Below, in pieces: positions 32,750 to 45,390 of a DNA stretch of 53,838 nucleotides. The position numbers and the translations under genes were made by a program. Position 1 is the first letter of the stretch, and each line of letters starts with the position of its first letter. Under the pieces are notes generated by a model that was not told the DNA's origin, made no database searches, and saw nothing but the letters and a program-made list of their open reading frames with translations. The stretch covers positions 475,566 to 529,403 of the forward strand of contig NMRA01000138.1 in the NCBI GenBank assembly GCA_002633005.1, given 5' to 3'. The stretch is from Phoronis australis (taxonomy: Eukaryota; Phoronida; Phoronidae).

Positions 32750-35700
32750 ATGGTCAAGCACACCTGTTCTTACTGCCAGAACAATATATTGGACGTGCGA
32801 GTGAAATGCGTGGAGTGTTCAGAGTTCGACCTTTGTTTGCAGGCGGGTTTTTGTTATTCAATACTTGTGACGTCACATTGCCGGCATTCCGGCGTTATGT
32901 TGTGTTTTACCATCATTTCTCATTTCATAGTTAAAGTTCCTTAACCGTTATTTATTTTTACGGCTACATAACAAGCTCGGTTGCGTTAGTGCTTCTACAA
33001 CCCCTAACTTATAAAGCAATCCTTGCAAAGCACCATGCCATTCGTTTGACCTAATTTGGACTGGTCCATTTCCAGGGGTGTGCTTTGCATCTTTTTTGGC
33101 CGGTATTTCTGCAGTCAAACTCAGATACTGAGTGAAAAGTCATTATTAATCCGAAAATCTGACATTGTGGTAAATTTATAATTGTTCACTTTCATCAATT
33201 ATTAATGAGACTGTCTTTTCGTCGTTTTGTTTTAACCATTGTCTTGATAGATGTTTGCAATTTGTTCTTTGTGTTGTTCACCTGCACACTGTTGACTGAC
33301 AGGTAAGTATTTCCATCAGACTGGTGACAGTAATGTAGTTTTTTACCATTAGCAGGGTCTTCCTGATCATAGCATTTGTCTGATATTAATATAAATGACA
33401 GACCTATGCTACTATTGAGACTGATAGGATATGTTAGAAATCAATACTTATCTGTCTGTCTGCATGGCTGTAGAGGCAGCCTATGGCAGGATATATGTAG
33501 TATGATACACAGCTAACTGCAAATTGTTGTAACATAACAGCTGTATGGAAGCTGTGCATTGCGTTTTAATGGTGTAGCTCAACAAGCACATTGTTGTCTA
33601 TGCCATAATTTTTCTTCACATGATAAGGTTTACTGTAAATCTTCAAAATGTTTCTGTTAGGTTGTTTCTTGGTTTTACTTAACAAGTCATGTTGTCATCA
33701 ATTAGTAGAAACCAAAGCCTTAACTGACTGAAGACACAAGCTGTTGTGATACATGGATGGGCACAAGATCTGGTCTAGGTGCTCAGCTGTTGATTGTTAT
33801 AAGTGAAATAGCAGAAAAATATGTAAAAATAAATCAATGCAAGATATAATGAATACCAATAGTACAATTACGCAACATTCAACAGATAACAAGGGGAATA
33901 TTTAGGGAGGATTTTCTTGTTGGATATTTGAATTAATGTTGAAATATGGTCTTACAGTGTTTTGCTTGTGGTGCCGAAGCTGGACCTCATAAAAAGGACC
34001 ATGATTATCAAATGCTAGTAAGTATGCGAACGTCCATCTAGCACCATGTGAACAGGTTGTCCATATCATTCACACGTCCCCTCAAGAGTACGTTGGCACT
34101 CTTGCTCACTTATGTTAAATCACTGCTCCATTTTAAGCATATTTTCAATGCTTGTACAGTAATTCTCCAACTATTTACCCCTGCACAATGTGGTGGATGA
34201 TGAGTGGCAGTTTAATCTTTCACATTTCTTAACAACAACAACTATTAAAACTAAGAATTTTACTGTTGTTAGTGTCTACATTGACGATCAGTCGTGAATG
34301 ACATGGGGTGAAATTTTGACCAATTGTAGTAGCAAAGTAGTCAGTATTTGAAGAATAGAACATGACGGTTTTGGCAATTATTTTTGTGTGAACTATGTGA
34401 AGATTTACAGTACATGTTTATTGACATTAAAACACATGTTTGACCTATAACTCATAAATGTCACTTCTTAACTTGCAAACATTTTGTCTTTCTCATAAAT
34501 GCATATATGTTTATTTGAAATTAACATATGTGACCCTTCATCTTTGATATTCCCTTGAGTGTTTCTTTATGTGTGAGTGCGTTATTTATTTTGCAGGACT
34601 GTGATACATTTCCTGTGTTTGACAGTGGCGACACCTCGTGGACATGCACAGAGGAGATGTTGCTGCTAGAAGGTGTAGAACAGTATGGATTTGGTAACTG
34701 GTAAGTGGTTGTATCTGGTCCGGAATTTGAGTAATGTGGAGAAGCGTGTATTTTGTATGAGAGGTTATGATTTCGCATAAAATGAATGAGCATTTTATTA
34801 TTTGCTTTATATTTTGTCTTCTTTATGGCTGTAACACTGACTTTTTGGCATTCAAACTGGTGATTGAAAAAGATTGACATTTACTCACCATATAAATTTT
34901 AGTTTGGAATAGAAGGCTTTGAAAACTCATTTTTTTTTTCTTGATCTATGTCAGAAAGGTCGCAATGAGGTTTGTTTTGCAGTTGGTCTATTTGGTAATT
35001 TATACTGACAACTGTTGTCACACATGTAATCAAAGGCTGATGTTTGTTTTTTCTGGACACTGTACAAATTCTGGGTCATTGCTAATAAAATGAGCATTTC
35101 ATTACCTGGCTTGCTAATTCTTGTGATTCAAATTAGATGCTTTGGGCAAGCTGGAAAGGTAACTCTGCTTCATTTAACTTCATAAGTAGTGCATCCAATG
35201 AGTGATCGGGTGAATCCACTGCTGTTAATGTCGATGTGGCGTCAGTATTGTGATTGGTAATGATAACCAAGTCTTTAAGCATTTTTCCAGTTCATTGCAT
35301 TTATTTTCGATGTCATCCCTTTTGTCTCCCAAATCACACTGTTCAGATTGAAAGCATTCCTCTTAAAAATCGAGTGTATCGTCTATTTGTTGTCTAATGT
35401 AAACTCTGCTTACACCGTCACGTGCGCAATTCTGAGAATAGAGACTGTCTTGGTGAGACATGTGATTCAGGTGTACATGTGATTCAGGTGTACATGTGAT
35501 TCAGGTGTTCATGTGATTCAGGTGTACATGTGATTCAGGTGTACATGTGGTTCAGGTGTACATGTGATTCAGGTGTTCATGTGATTCAGGTGTACATGTG
35601 ATTCAGGTGTACATGTGATTCAGGTGTACATGCATGTTGGGCAACTGCGGAAGTATAAGTAAGTAAATAACTGAAGTATTTGACAATTCAGACAAAGTAA

Positions 35701-38700
35701 ATCCTTTGATTTATACTTCAACCCAAGGTTGCTTTGAGGTCAGGTTTTTGGTGAACCCATTTTATTTTTATGTGACCTTTAGGAGTGTAATGTATGACTG
35801 CTGCTGCCATTGCTACCAGTGCTGCTGCTCACCTTGTCTCTTCAAATGTGTGCTTCCTCTTTTTAGGGACGATATTTCAGCACACGTTGGAACAAAAGAT
35901 GCCCAAGGTAATGCCAATGTTTTATGGCTTCAGTTTCATCCGCAGTCGTCACAAACCACTATTTTCTCACTTTATTGACATGAATGTCTACTCACAGTAA
36001 CATTGACAAAATGACATCTCAAATTTAGATCTGTTCGATACCCATGAAAGCATTACCCATTCATGAATGAGGTGGATTGAAATTTGGAAACAAATCTGAA
36101 TATTAGTACATGTCTTTTCATTTTGGAGTAAAAATAATCACAATTATCTTAAGTTTTGTATGACTTCTCTAATATGTACTTTAATATCTGAAATGTGAAA
36201 CAATGTATTACTTCAGGAAAAAGAACTTCATTTTGAACATGAGGCCAGGTTTCACTTTTCTTGTTTTTCTTGCTGGCGGGCCATGACCACATGTATAAGC
36301 AAAAGGCTGAATAAGTAGATAACAGAATAAGGAATAAGACAAAACAGCACAAATTGTGAAATATTGGTGAAAGGCCATGCTCAAATATAAACCCATGTGT
36401 GTACATTTGGGATTCATAGAATGTGGAAATGTAGCTTTGTTTACAAGTATATATGGGTTATTGTCGCAAAATACTGGCTGTGCTGTTTCCAGCTTGTCTA
36501 CCATGCTTGATGACAAGCTATTTGTAAGTATAGACGGATTCATTAATACTCAGGTGCCTGTCCAACAGTGGAATCTTTGCCCACAAAACTGTGACCTCAA
36601 TTCTCGTTAACCTTGATACCAAAAGCACAGACGTTTAACTTCAGTTTTTTATTTCAGAAACAAAAGACCATTATTTCATGTACTTCATTAATGGCAGTGT
36701 CGGTAAAGGTAAGTTTGTGCCTTAGACTTCCCCACAACATAGGATCTTAGCGAGTGTGATACTATTTGTTAACGATCATGGTCACTGCAAGTTATGTGAC
36801 TAAATTACGAGCTTTGTTTTCTGCTTAAAGCTGATCGATAATGCAGTGTTGCTAACCAAGATGTAGTAAGATACCAAGCTCACTAAATGTAACGTGGCCA
36901 TTGTTTTTCTAAAGTCAGTCACGTAACATAAATTATACACCAGCTGTTATTAAATAGCCTCATGGAAAAAGTCATATTTTGGCTACTTTCTGTGATGGTG
37001 AGGCTTTGTATTTGACTTAGTGAATGGGAAAATTTGCTTGAAGTGAAAGAAGACGTCTTGCAAAAGGTGAACTGTCACCGCATCAGATAGGGAGCACTAC
37101 TTGCTGGTTGTGTGTTGCACCTCTTTGAGAATGTCTCCTTATTGCAGCCACATTTCCACTTGACCGACCCAACAAGGTGATAGATCATACAGGACCTCCA
37201 GAAGGTAAGTAAAGTAAATCATGCTTGTTATGTCACAAGACGAGTGCTACAACTTAGGAGTTATGTATTAATTGCATTACATCATTGTTGATTTCATGAG
37301 AATTACACCAGTCTCTGTTAGTATGCATATTTGAACTTCACAAAATTGTTGAATCGTCCTGGTTAAAAGCACTGTGTTTATCAGTTTGAAATTGAAGTTG
37401 CCTCCACAATGTTGTTTGGTCTGGATAGATAGGAAAAAACACATTTAAAAATTGCTTTTCCATTTAAACACTATAACTGCCTAAAAAGGTTGTGACAGTG
37501 TTTAAATGCAAAAGCAGTTCCGTGGCTGGACACATAGAAGCATGGGCTTAACCATAAAATCCTGTACTGGGATTTTATATCTTGTCACAGGACCAAATGT
37601 ACAAAGATAATTACCAAGTGCCAATTGGTAGCACCCACTCAACACCATTGCCAGGTCCACATTACCATGCCCTGCTCAACAACATTGGTGATCCAATGGC
37701 TTAAACTATGATTACATAGAACCATCACCTGTGAACTCGTTAGATCTGTGTACCGTTGCTTATCTTGTGTTAAGTGTCCAGCCTTTGGATTACAAGATGT
37801 CACCACCATATTTATGAGTCTATACACTGTGTAAGTGTATTGTTGAAATGGCTGGCTTTCAACCAAATAACGATGCAACTGTTGTACCCATAATTCTGAT
37901 CATTGGTTGTGATTGTGTCATGTGATCGTATTACAGGTCCATTATCTCCAAGTATAACCACTCCACTATCTTCGTTAGACATGACTCCACAAGAACAGAA
38001 GGACCTGGCCTATATGCCACTGAGGGACGACTTTGAACGGGTAGGTGTAAATTGTGCACTCTGTCATTGTGTGAATCAGTCACTCAGTGCCATTTTTGAA
38101 AACCGTGTTTCATGTTTTGAGGTGGAACCTTTTGTTACATAAGATTACACCACCACGGGAAGAGTTATCACTGACTTGGCTTACTTTGGTTTGAAGTTTG
38201 TGTTTTCTGCTTCATCTAAATAGTGCTGAGTGCAACTGTAAAATAAACCGCTTGAGAATTTCCCAACTGAGCAGGGAGAGTGGGATAAAATCACCATCTC
38301 GTTGCATTAGGCACATGGAAAACCATCACAAAGTCTTACAAACTCCAGGCAGATTGCCGCTGTGCAATAACAGGTTAGCATCATGACGCCAAAAGAAGTG
38401 GGACAAAAACCTTGTTTCTAATCTCACAAAAGGTCTGTTCGTTGCACATAGAACCTTGTTGAAATTGATTGTTGCTTGCAGGAGTTTGACAATGATGCTG
38501 AACAGTGTGTCAGTAGTCTAGCCATAATGTATGATGACGAAGATGTTGATATAGGTAAGTTGGCTCATCATTGCCTGTAAGCTACTTCAGTCCTGAAAAT
38601 ACTGCTTTGGTTTATTAACGTCTTGTGACGAAATTGTATTCTGGAGAATGTAGGTAGCCAAATGAAGTACCTCACAGTGTACTTTTCATTTTTAAATTTT

Positions 38701-41700
38701 AATACATCTGTAATAGGTACCTACCTGATCAGTAGTGTTCTTAATTAGCAAGTTGAACTAAAAAATGTACTGAGAGTTTGTCAGACTTCAGACTGGTAGA
38801 GTCGTGCTGAGTGTTACGTGAACAGAATTAAAAGACCTTTCAAGCTTGATCAATGCTAGTTGTTGCTTTGCGACAGAGGTGCAAACATTTTTATATCTTG
38901 GTTGATGCAACTGAAATGCTGTTGTACACTCAATCATGAGTTAGAATGTCCAAAATGCTTAGGGACTAAATGCAAGCTTTTTGTGGGGTAGATCGCATGT
39001 CGAATGTTTGTACACACATCTGTGATATGAGAGTAAAGACCCTCTAGAGTGTTAACAGAACATATCGTGAATAACTAGTTTATTTTCACCCGGACATTTT
39101 GACTTATTGAGTTTTTAACTGTCCTGCTAACAGTCTGGATTTCTTTGTCTTTGTGTATATCATCTGTTCATCACTATGACCAGAAGCACTAACCGTTGAG
39201 CACCATTTTGTCTTTTCACCAGCGTACAAACTGGCTCAGGTGGGCATGTACAGGGAGCGGTTAAAAGAACGAAATCGACGGAAACAGATCGCCCGGGAGT
39301 ACAATCTCATCACCGCCTTCATGTCGTCCCTGTCCAAGCAGAAGACACCAGTGAAGCGCAAGGGCTCTAAGGAGGAGCGTGAGTTCCTGGAACGCACCCG
39401 GCTCTTCGCTCAGTTCCACTCAGCAATTGAACATAAACAGTATTATCAAAATTTACAAAGTGAGTAACCATGACGACCTGTGGCTCAGTGTGTGTGGCTG
39501 TGTAAGTGCATCTGTTCATTTATAATTAAATGGTTGTGCCATATGTTTTGTTGATAAAATGTTACGCAGTGTCTGCCCCCAGATACCTTTCACACTTCCT
39601 CTTCAGTATGCTCAGGAAATGGAATTGTGGGAAATCACCCTCGTAAACCCAGGAAAGGTTGACGGTGATTTCCTATAATTCGTAGTTCTAGGCATAAGTA
39701 AGAGCAGAAATAAAGTGCCCATTGAAAGGTCAAGCCAAATTTTTTGTCCATATATGATATGTTCTTTTGAAAAATAGTGATTTCATTGGACATCTTTTCT
39801 TCATGATTTTGTAGAGGGCATTTGTACACTCAAGCCATTCATTTCATTAAAGAGATTATGTAATTCACTCATGAATGCCTCATTACAAAAACAATCATAT
39901 AACAATTAACACTGTGATTTTCATGAAATCCTGCTCATGTGACTTTCTTTCATTTTTAGGAATTCTATTAAAAAATAAAATTCTCCGAAATTGAAGCGTA
40001 AATTTGCCGTTTCTTTACTGGTTTATTGTTTCACTTGAGACAATACAATCTCCTATGTAATATTTATGTCTGCTGAAGAGCACTGTCCAAATGATGTGTT
40101 GGGAATTCATTTATTTTTGTTACTTTCACAGGGGAAAAATATTTGAAATCCAGAATTAAAGAACTGATGCGTTACAGGAAACATGGTATAGTTAAGCTAG
40201 ATGGTAAGTGTACACAGAGTTTGCTGTTAAGCCTTCAGCAGAAAGTGGCAAAATATCCAAAAATGTGTGAAATTTTTAATTGAAAGTTTTTGGTAGATTC
40301 ATTACAGACTTTTCAGTTGGTCATTAATCCGCTCTTAGGTTTTCATGAATTTAGACAAGATTTTGTGTCTTGTGAAATTTATGCTAAATCAACTTTTTTT
40401 TGTCAAATGCGTCTGCTTGTGTTTGAGTGGCATCAAATTTACATCTGAACATCTTGTCTGTTAACTATTGTTATTGATACAGATTTTATATAACAGTATT
40501 GTTACTATTGACGGTGTAGTATTGTTACTATTGACGGTGTAGCAGTAGTGGCATGATGTAATAGTAGTAGCAGTAAATTGTTATAGAAACACCACAGTAA
40601 GTAAACATGATCTGAAGTCACTCAATGAAGAAATAGTCCATCCTTTACATCACAACCCCTTCTTCCCCATTTATCATGTTCCACTTTGGGCGCATCCTTC
40701 CCATCAGCAGTCCACGCTTTATATTGGATGATAAAATCTGCATTATACTTGTGTTCAAATTGGTCAGGTTCAATATGTTTTCACACATGCTGTAAAGCTT
40801 TTCAATCAACAGTGGATGCAGCCCTGCATTTGTTGGATTGTTTTTGATTTTTGTGTTATTTGTATCTGTATGATTATAGTAGGGTCTAAATTTAATGTAC
40901 TTTACTTTACAGAGTGTGAATGTTTTGAAGATGAACGGCAGCGACGTGATAAGATCAAAGAAAATAATAAAAAGAAAATGGTAATATTCAAGTTACATCC
41001 TCATATTTCACTTCCACATTTGCAGTAAATATTCAGAAGACTACCATAAGTCTGGTTTTCCATGTTTTCAACTTGCGTCTTTGGTAGACCTGCAACTGGC
41101 ATGCATTTGTTTGTCTGCATATTCACTTCCAGCACATATACTAATTTCTCTTTCATCTTGAGTGAATTTATTTAATATGACAGAAATTGTTTTTCAAGTA
41201 TTCTGACAGTTTTTCTCAAGATTGTGTTTTTGTATCATGATTCATGTAATGTCTTTGTGTGGTGCTGTGGTCATATAAATCATTGCTTCATTTCAGATTG
41301 CCTCGGCAGCTTTGAAAAGGCAGTCAATGGTCTCAAAGAAAGCAGAGTAAGTTGACTACATATCTTCCATCGCTTTACCCCTGTCTGTCTTGAAACAGTT
41401 TTTGCTACGTATTGGAGTTGTCATAATGTAAAGTTTTTGCTAATTGGTTCTGCTTTTTTGGACTCGAAAAATTTTTGCACCAACAATGATACATGTGATG
41501 GACATTTGATACATGGAATACCACAGTTTTTCAGCTTAGATTGGAATTTTATGATTGGTTAAAGCCTCTGAAAATTTTCATCGTCAAAAATACTAACTTT
41601 TGAATTAAACCACATGCTGCTGTAAAATTGATCTCAATGTGTACCTTTCTCAGATTAAGATCGAGCTCTGGCCTTTTATTTTAATATGTCTTTCTCATTT

Positions 41701-44700
41701 GAAATTTGATTTCTGGACTTGTTAAGACAGCTATTGTCATCAACAAGTGAACTCAATATATTGAAGTTATCTGGTTATCATTTTACACACCCAGAACAAT
41801 CTAGCTTTTAGCTGACTGGGATAGGCTAATTCCTTGACTGGACACTAGGTGGAGATAATTGGTGCATTGGATTTTACTTTACAGTACAACTTGCATAAGT
41901 CTGACATGCCTCAATTGGACTTGTCTGAGATGAATTTTCACTTTTTCGGACAAAAGTTTTGGATATAATTGCTCCAGTTAATGTATTGACGCTTCGAAAA
42001 TAATTAGTCAGATTTCAGTTTACTTGAATTAAAACTCTCGGTCTGGTTGGATCTGACTTCTGCGAGTTTTAGTTTAGTTGGTGTTATAAGACATTACACG
42101 TCAGGATTGTGTTTATTGTGGTGATCAGTGCTAATGTGGTGATCTATGTTATTATTGTGTGCTTTCAGAGAGAAGTTAGAATTGGAACATGAAAATGATA
42201 TAGGTGAGAAGTTTATTCTCCATTCACTAGTTTGGTTGTAGATAGCTTTTAGTCCTTTATTTGTAAGAAGTGTGCTGAAGCCACTAATCATCCAACTGTG
42301 ACTCACAGGAACCCCTAAACGTTGGTTCCCTCGTGCACTGGGTCTTCCAAGAAAAGTCTGCTAAACAACAATGACCTTGCAGTTTCCTCCTGTCTGGCTG
42401 TATCCATGTAGTGGTTGTCTGTGCTGGATAAAAAGTTATTGACTTTTGTGTTGAAATGCTTTGATGTCAACTTTTCCGTTTTATTTTAATTAACATGTCG
42501 CAAGCTCTACCCTGTCTGGTGCTATTCACCAAAAACGTATCTGACCATTAATTGTACTTGAGTTGTTTGTTTCATATTAGATGTAACCCCTCATTTCCAG
42601 TTTCTCCTGAAGACTTCCAACTCCTGAAGAACTTTACTGGCTTGCCAGGAAACGACCTGCTATCGAAAAGTGAAAAGACGGTAAGTTTTTATAAACTTAA
42701 GCAATGTGTCTCCAGTGAAAAGATCATAGCTGACGCTGATTTTAGGAGGCTTTGTACAGTTCTCATTTAGTTTTGCCTGGCAGGGCACATATCTCTGGAC
42801 TTTGTGCCTTTCTTCCTCTTTGTCAAAAACTCTATGAACAAAAGAAAAGTAGTGAGTCGTTTCATACAAAACTCTTACAAATGACTACAGTAACTTTATT
42901 CTGTCTCATATTTTTGGTCTATTCACTTCCACTGAAAAAGGAGCCGAGTCTCAGAAAAAAGGTTTCAAAAATGGAAAATCGACCGTTTTAAACCCCCCAA
43001 AACACCTCTTCCCTGCCAATGCTGGACACAGGCCAGCACTAGATTCTGAATGAAAATTTCTCGTAGATTCTACAAATGTGGTCCAAAAGTGCTGCCATCC
43101 AAATACATTTTTCGTATTCTAGGTTGTTTAAGAGCTTCGTGAAATTGCAGCAGATGAACAGTAAACCAGGTTCACCGATATTACTAGTAATGCCCATCTC
43201 AAAACTGCTGCCAAACTGAGCCTACCCCAAATATTTAATGTAGTTGTTGTTGGCGACTTGATATGACTTATTGTACAATCTCAGGACACATGAAGGACAA
43301 CTGAAATTTTATTTTTTCATTTTTTCATAGAAGATGGGTGGCACCAATTAAATGCTTCATTGTTTTATACCAGAACTCTCATCAAACAATGTTTTGAAAA
43401 ATTGTGGGTATTCAAAAAATGTTTTTGAAAAAATTAAAAAGGCAGTCTTGATTATTTTTGTCTGAAATTGGTGGGATTTCACCTTACTATGAGAACTGTG
43501 GCAGTTCCATTTTTCTTTTGACTGTGTCTCATCCTGTCTCTATTTTTTCAGTTATGCAAGTCTATTGGCATGAAACCTGGAAGTTACATTACCATAAAAA
43601 CATCCATAATTAAAGTAAGTTAACATGGCAACTTAGTAGACAAGTCTCACATTTGTACTTGTAAATTTGTGACGTGGGGCACAGGTATGGGATGTTCAAA
43701 TATGAAGTAGTATTTGTGACATGGGGCACAGGTATGGGATGTTCAAATATGAAGTAGTATTTGTGACATGGGGCACAGGTATGGGATGTTCAAATATGAA
43801 GTAGTATTTGTGACATGGGGCACAGGTATGGGATGTTCAAATACGGAGTAGTATTTGTGACATGGGGCACAGGTATGGGATGTTCAAATATGAAGTAGTA
43901 TTTGTGACATGGGGCACAGGTATGGGATGTTCAAATACGGAGTAGTATTTGTGACATGGGGCACAGGTATGGGATGTTCAAATACGGAGTAGTATTTGTG
44001 ACATGGTGCACAGGTATGGGATGTTCAAATACGGAGTAGTATTTGTACTTGTAATTTGTGACGTGGGGCACAGGTATGGGATGTTCAAATATGAAGTAGT
44101 ATTTGTGACATGGGGCACAGGTATGGGATGTTCAAATACGGAGTAGTATTTGTACTTGTAATTTGTGACATGGGGCACAGGTATGGGATGTTCAAATACG
44201 GAGTAGTATTTGAATTACTGAAAATTACCATTAATATACTAGTGAATTCTCGAAAAGGTCAAATAGACATGTTAAAGCTGCATTTTGCTGTATTAGCTAA
44301 ACATGAAAAATCAAATTGGACCTTTTTTCTCTTAATGTTGTGTAGGATCTTATCGACAAGTTTGTACATTTAGCCAAATGTTCACAAAATTATAGAATTT
44401 TTGCCGGCTGCTAAGAAGGTCACGCAACCTTGTTTTTTTAGGAAAATTATTAAGGAAAAAAGAAAGGTTCATTCATAACAAAACAATAGAATCAATAACA
44501 TGACCAAATTTCATGTGGTATAAATGTTCAAGATATAAACTCAAAAATGCTTTTACAGTTTTCTGAATTATTGTTTCGTATTCATTTTATTCAACTTTAT
44601 TTTTTTTATAAGAATCATGTAAGTCCAATTTTTGCTAGCCCCTCATGTAAAAGTGAAATATTTTAAAAACAATTTTAACAGGGTTTTGGAGAACAGTGTA

Positions 44701-45293
44701 AAGCATAGTATACGAGTTTCTTGTACATCTGATCAGGCATTTCTGAGATACGATGTTCTGAAGTTGGCCAAAATTGTAGATTGTTCTAGCGTCCACATAA
44801 CTTTAAAATCATTCTCATAATAGTCCTTGCTGTGATAGGATTCCATTTCCGTTACTAGGTCAGTGTGTCAGGAAATATGTACCATTTTCAAATTTGCAAT
44901 TTTAGGGCTGCCCAGCGGAAATGAACTCTGAAGCATTTTCATACACTTGTTGGTAACAGATTTAGAATCCTACCACAGTAAAGAATATTATGAGACTCAA
45001 TTTTCGTTTTTTAACCGGCTTTACATGGAGTACTGCTGCTTTAACTTCCATTAATTATGAATCTTTCCATTGTATTCTTTCTGAGGTTATCCTATGAATT
45101 TGTCTTATCAAGAAGGTAAATTCAACAAAATAATGCTTCTTGTTTAATTCATTATTGTTATCATTTTCAGGACTATCTACAACGAAGACAGGGTCTACCG
45201 GTAAAATTACGATATCCTAGTGGCTTGGATAAAACTCACCGGCGAAAAATACTGAACTTTCTCCAACAAAACGGATGGATCACTGCAATATGA
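32750..45293 (+). CDS. TADA2B: Transcriptional adapter 2-beta (Ada2b), complete, 16 coding exons
   Basis: Exons: 32750-32842, 33958-34017, 34597-34700, 35867-35907, 36658-36708, 37148-37204, 37937-38040, 38482-38554, 39223-39459, 40132-40203, 40913-40980, 41297-41346, 42169-42203, 42601-42680, 43552-43614, 45171-45293. They sum to 1311 nt, 436 residues (human about 420), with every phase consistent. Residues 4-50 form a ZZ zinc finger (CSYC, CVEC, CLQCFACG, HKKDH). SANT follows (SWTCTEEMLLLEGVEQYGFG, then HYFMYFINGSVGK), then GPLSPSITTPLSSLDM and YMPLRDDFE, nearly identical to TADA2B, a charged coil (RERLKERNRRKQIAREYNL), and a C-terminal SWIRM domain ending RRKILNFLQQNGWITAI. Ada2b links the GCN5/PCAF acetyltransferase and Ada3 within SAGA. 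The ATG at 32750 is the first that opens the ZZ frame. The first intron has a GC donor. Confidence 0.95.
35458..35630. repeat. 17-bp minisatellite, ten copies
   Basis: ACATGTGATTCAGGTGT repeats at a strict 17-base period (GATTCAGG near 35464, 35481, 35498 and so on to 35617), with single-base variants TTCATG and GGTTCAG. It lies in the TADA2B intron 34701-35866. Confidence 0.95.
40491..40544. repeat. Short tandem duplication in a TADA2B intron
   Basis: TATTGTTACTATTGACGGTG plus TAG occurs twice in direct succession (about 23 bp each), followed by GTAG-rich sequence. It is in the intron 40204-40912. Confidence 0.8.
43660..44212. repeat. 47-bp minisatellite, eleven copies
   Basis: Eleven units contain GGGGCACAGGTATGGGATGT then TCAAATATGAAGTAGTATTT. 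Most are 47 bp. Three junctions carry an additional TGTACTTGTAA(A)TT segment. Units fall into two variants (ATATGAAG and ATACGGAG) that are intermixed, suggesting unequal exchange. The array begins 46 bases after TADA2B exon 15. Confidence 0.95.
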
Positions 45294-45390
45294 CTCTGTG
45301 TCTGTCTTGTGTTTACCTTGGTTTGTATGAAATCATTGCAATATGACTGTGTCTGTCTTGTGTTTACCTTGGTTCATGTGCAATCATGGT
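45283..45390 (+). repeat. Tandem duplication spanning the TADA2B stop codon
   Basis: The block TGCAATATGACTCTGTGTCT ... TTGTGTTTACCTTGGTTTGT, which contains the last codons and the TGA of TADA2B, is repeated 54 bases later with few differences (TGCAATATGACTGTGTCTGT). The second copy lies wholly in the 3' UTR. Confidence 0.85.

Noticed and set aside
43660-44212. CRISPR-like array
   Set aside because: Units are contiguous with no unique spacers, in a eukaryotic intron; it is a minisatellite.
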